Of a stretch of DNA of 6,554 nucleotides, positions 6,080 to 6,554 are shown in pieces (within the stretch, counting starts at the first letter, position 1; each line of letters begins with the position of its first letter). The DNA comes from an uncultured Micrococcales bacterium (GTDB taxonomy: Bacteria > Actinomycetota > Actinomycetes > Actinomycetales > Microbacteriaceae): contig CAIYTL010000236.1 in the NCBI GenBank assembly GCA_903929105.1, positions 1 to 6,554 on the forward strand, in the 5' to 3' direction. The notes below the pieces were generated by a model. It ran no database searches. It worked only from the letters and a program-made list of their open reading frames with translations, and had not been told where the DNA came from. The position numbers and the translations under genes are program-made.

Positions 6080-6116
6080 CTACTCATCGGCAGAAAAGTC
6101 GTGTTTCATTAACACC

Positions 6117-6554
6117 ATGACTAAACCCAAAGCCATAGAACTCGACGAAAAGCTCATCGCCAGTGCCGAGTTTCAAAAAACGGCCATGGCTGCCAAGCTC
6201 AACTGGCTACGTGCTGGCGTTCTTGGTGCAAACGACGGCATCATGTCAACTTCGGGTTTGGTTATTGGTGTTGCCGGCGCTGACCCTTCGAACACAGCGG
6301 CAATTTTGGTTGCCGGCGTCGCAGCACTTGTTGCTGGATCAATTTCTATGGCCGGCGGTGAATACACGTCGGTAAGCGCTCAAAAAGACAGTGAGATTGC
6401 GGCCCTAGAGGTTGAGAAGCGAGAACTAGCTGAGAACCCAGAACTTGAACTGCGCGAACTCACTTGGTTCTATGAGCAAAAAGGCCTGTCTTTCGAGCTA
6501 GCTAAAAAAGTGGCAATTGAACTCACTGCAAAAGATGCACTCAAGGCTCATGCC
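6117..6554 (+). CDS. VIT1/CCC1-family iron/manganese transporter (3' end beyond the window)
   Basis: This family moves Fe2+ or Mn2+ out of the cytosol: into vacuoles in plants and fungi, and probably out of the cell in bacteria. The first 146 residues are present. A short cytoplasmic N-terminus (1-30) precedes TM1 (about 32-54), which contains the signature GANDGI with Asp40, equivalent to the pore aspartate of eukaryotic VIT1. TM2 (about 60-80) ends in the SMAGGEYTSVSAQ motif with Met78 and Glu82. A charged helical segment rich in glutamate follows (98-114, VEKRELAENPELELREL), the start of the cytosolic metal-binding domain between TM2 and TM3. TM3-TM5 lie beyond the edge. There is no N-terminal rubrerythrin domain, so it is not the MbfA-type fusion. 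The ATG at 6117 has no Shine-Dalgarno and may be leaderless. Iron versus manganese preference cannot be read from this part. Confidence 0.93.
   Translation, partial: MTKPKAIELDEKLIASAEFQKTAMAAKLNWLRAGVLGANDGIMSTSGLVIGVAGADPSNTAAILVAGVAALVAGSISMAGGEYTSVSAQKDSEIAALEVEKRELAENPELELRELTWFYEQKGLSFELAKKVAIELTAKDALKAHA

Noticed and set aside
6015..6116. T-box riboswitch or threonine attenuator before thrS
   Set aside because: The whole intergenic region is 102 bp and the predicted leader about 20 nt. There is no T-box sequence, hairpin plus T-run or leader peptide.
1..6554. Mobile elements, CRISPR arrays, tRNA/rRNA genes, phage or defence genes
   Set aside because: I saw no direct-repeat arrays, transposase or integrase motifs, tRNA-like cloverleafs or terminal inverted repeats. 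Nearly all of the window is accounted for by eight conserved housekeeping-type genes.

Overview
This window is a compact housekeeping segment from an actinobacterium, most likely a moderate-GC member of the Microbacteriaceae such as the freshwater Luna-type lineages (Rhodoluna/Aquiluna-like). Three things point there: the gene order, the actinobacterial character of the HIT protein and threonyl-tRNA synthetase, and a base composition near 50% GC in sampled lines, low for the phylum. The lineage is inferred from sequence character, not from a search.

Layout: seven genes lie head to tail on the minus strand, and one starts on the plus strand at the right edge. In transcription order, from right to left, the minus-strand genes are thrS (threonyl-tRNA synthetase), a HIT-domain nucleotide phosphorylase/hydrolase, pdxS and pdxT (pyridoxal 5'-phosphate synthase), yebC (TACO1-type translation factor), ruvC and ruvA (Holliday junction processing; ruvA runs off the left edge). 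The gaps are short: 3 nt between thrS and the HIT gene, a 7-nt overlap between pdxS and pdxT, then 39, 19 and 28 nt. The only larger minus-strand gap, 81 nt before pdxS, carries a good -10 element and an inverted repeat. I therefore read two transcription units: thrS-HIT, and pdxS-pdxT-yebC-ruvC-ruvA.

At the right edge, a VIT/CCC1-family iron/manganese transporter gene is divergent from thrS. The 102-bp region between them contains the thrS ribosome binding site, a thrS -10 element and an imperfect 19-bp match to the DtxR/IdeR iron box.

Functionally the block combines tRNA charging, vitamin B6 synthesis, translation rescue and recombination. The same gene set, with more genes interspersed, occurs in the Mycobacterium tuberculosis thrS-to-ruvB region. 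I found no mobile element, CRISPR array, RNA gene or clearly new system. Both strands are explained by known families, and the points worth checking are regulatory sites, start codons and a comparative absence of phosphatidylinositol genes.
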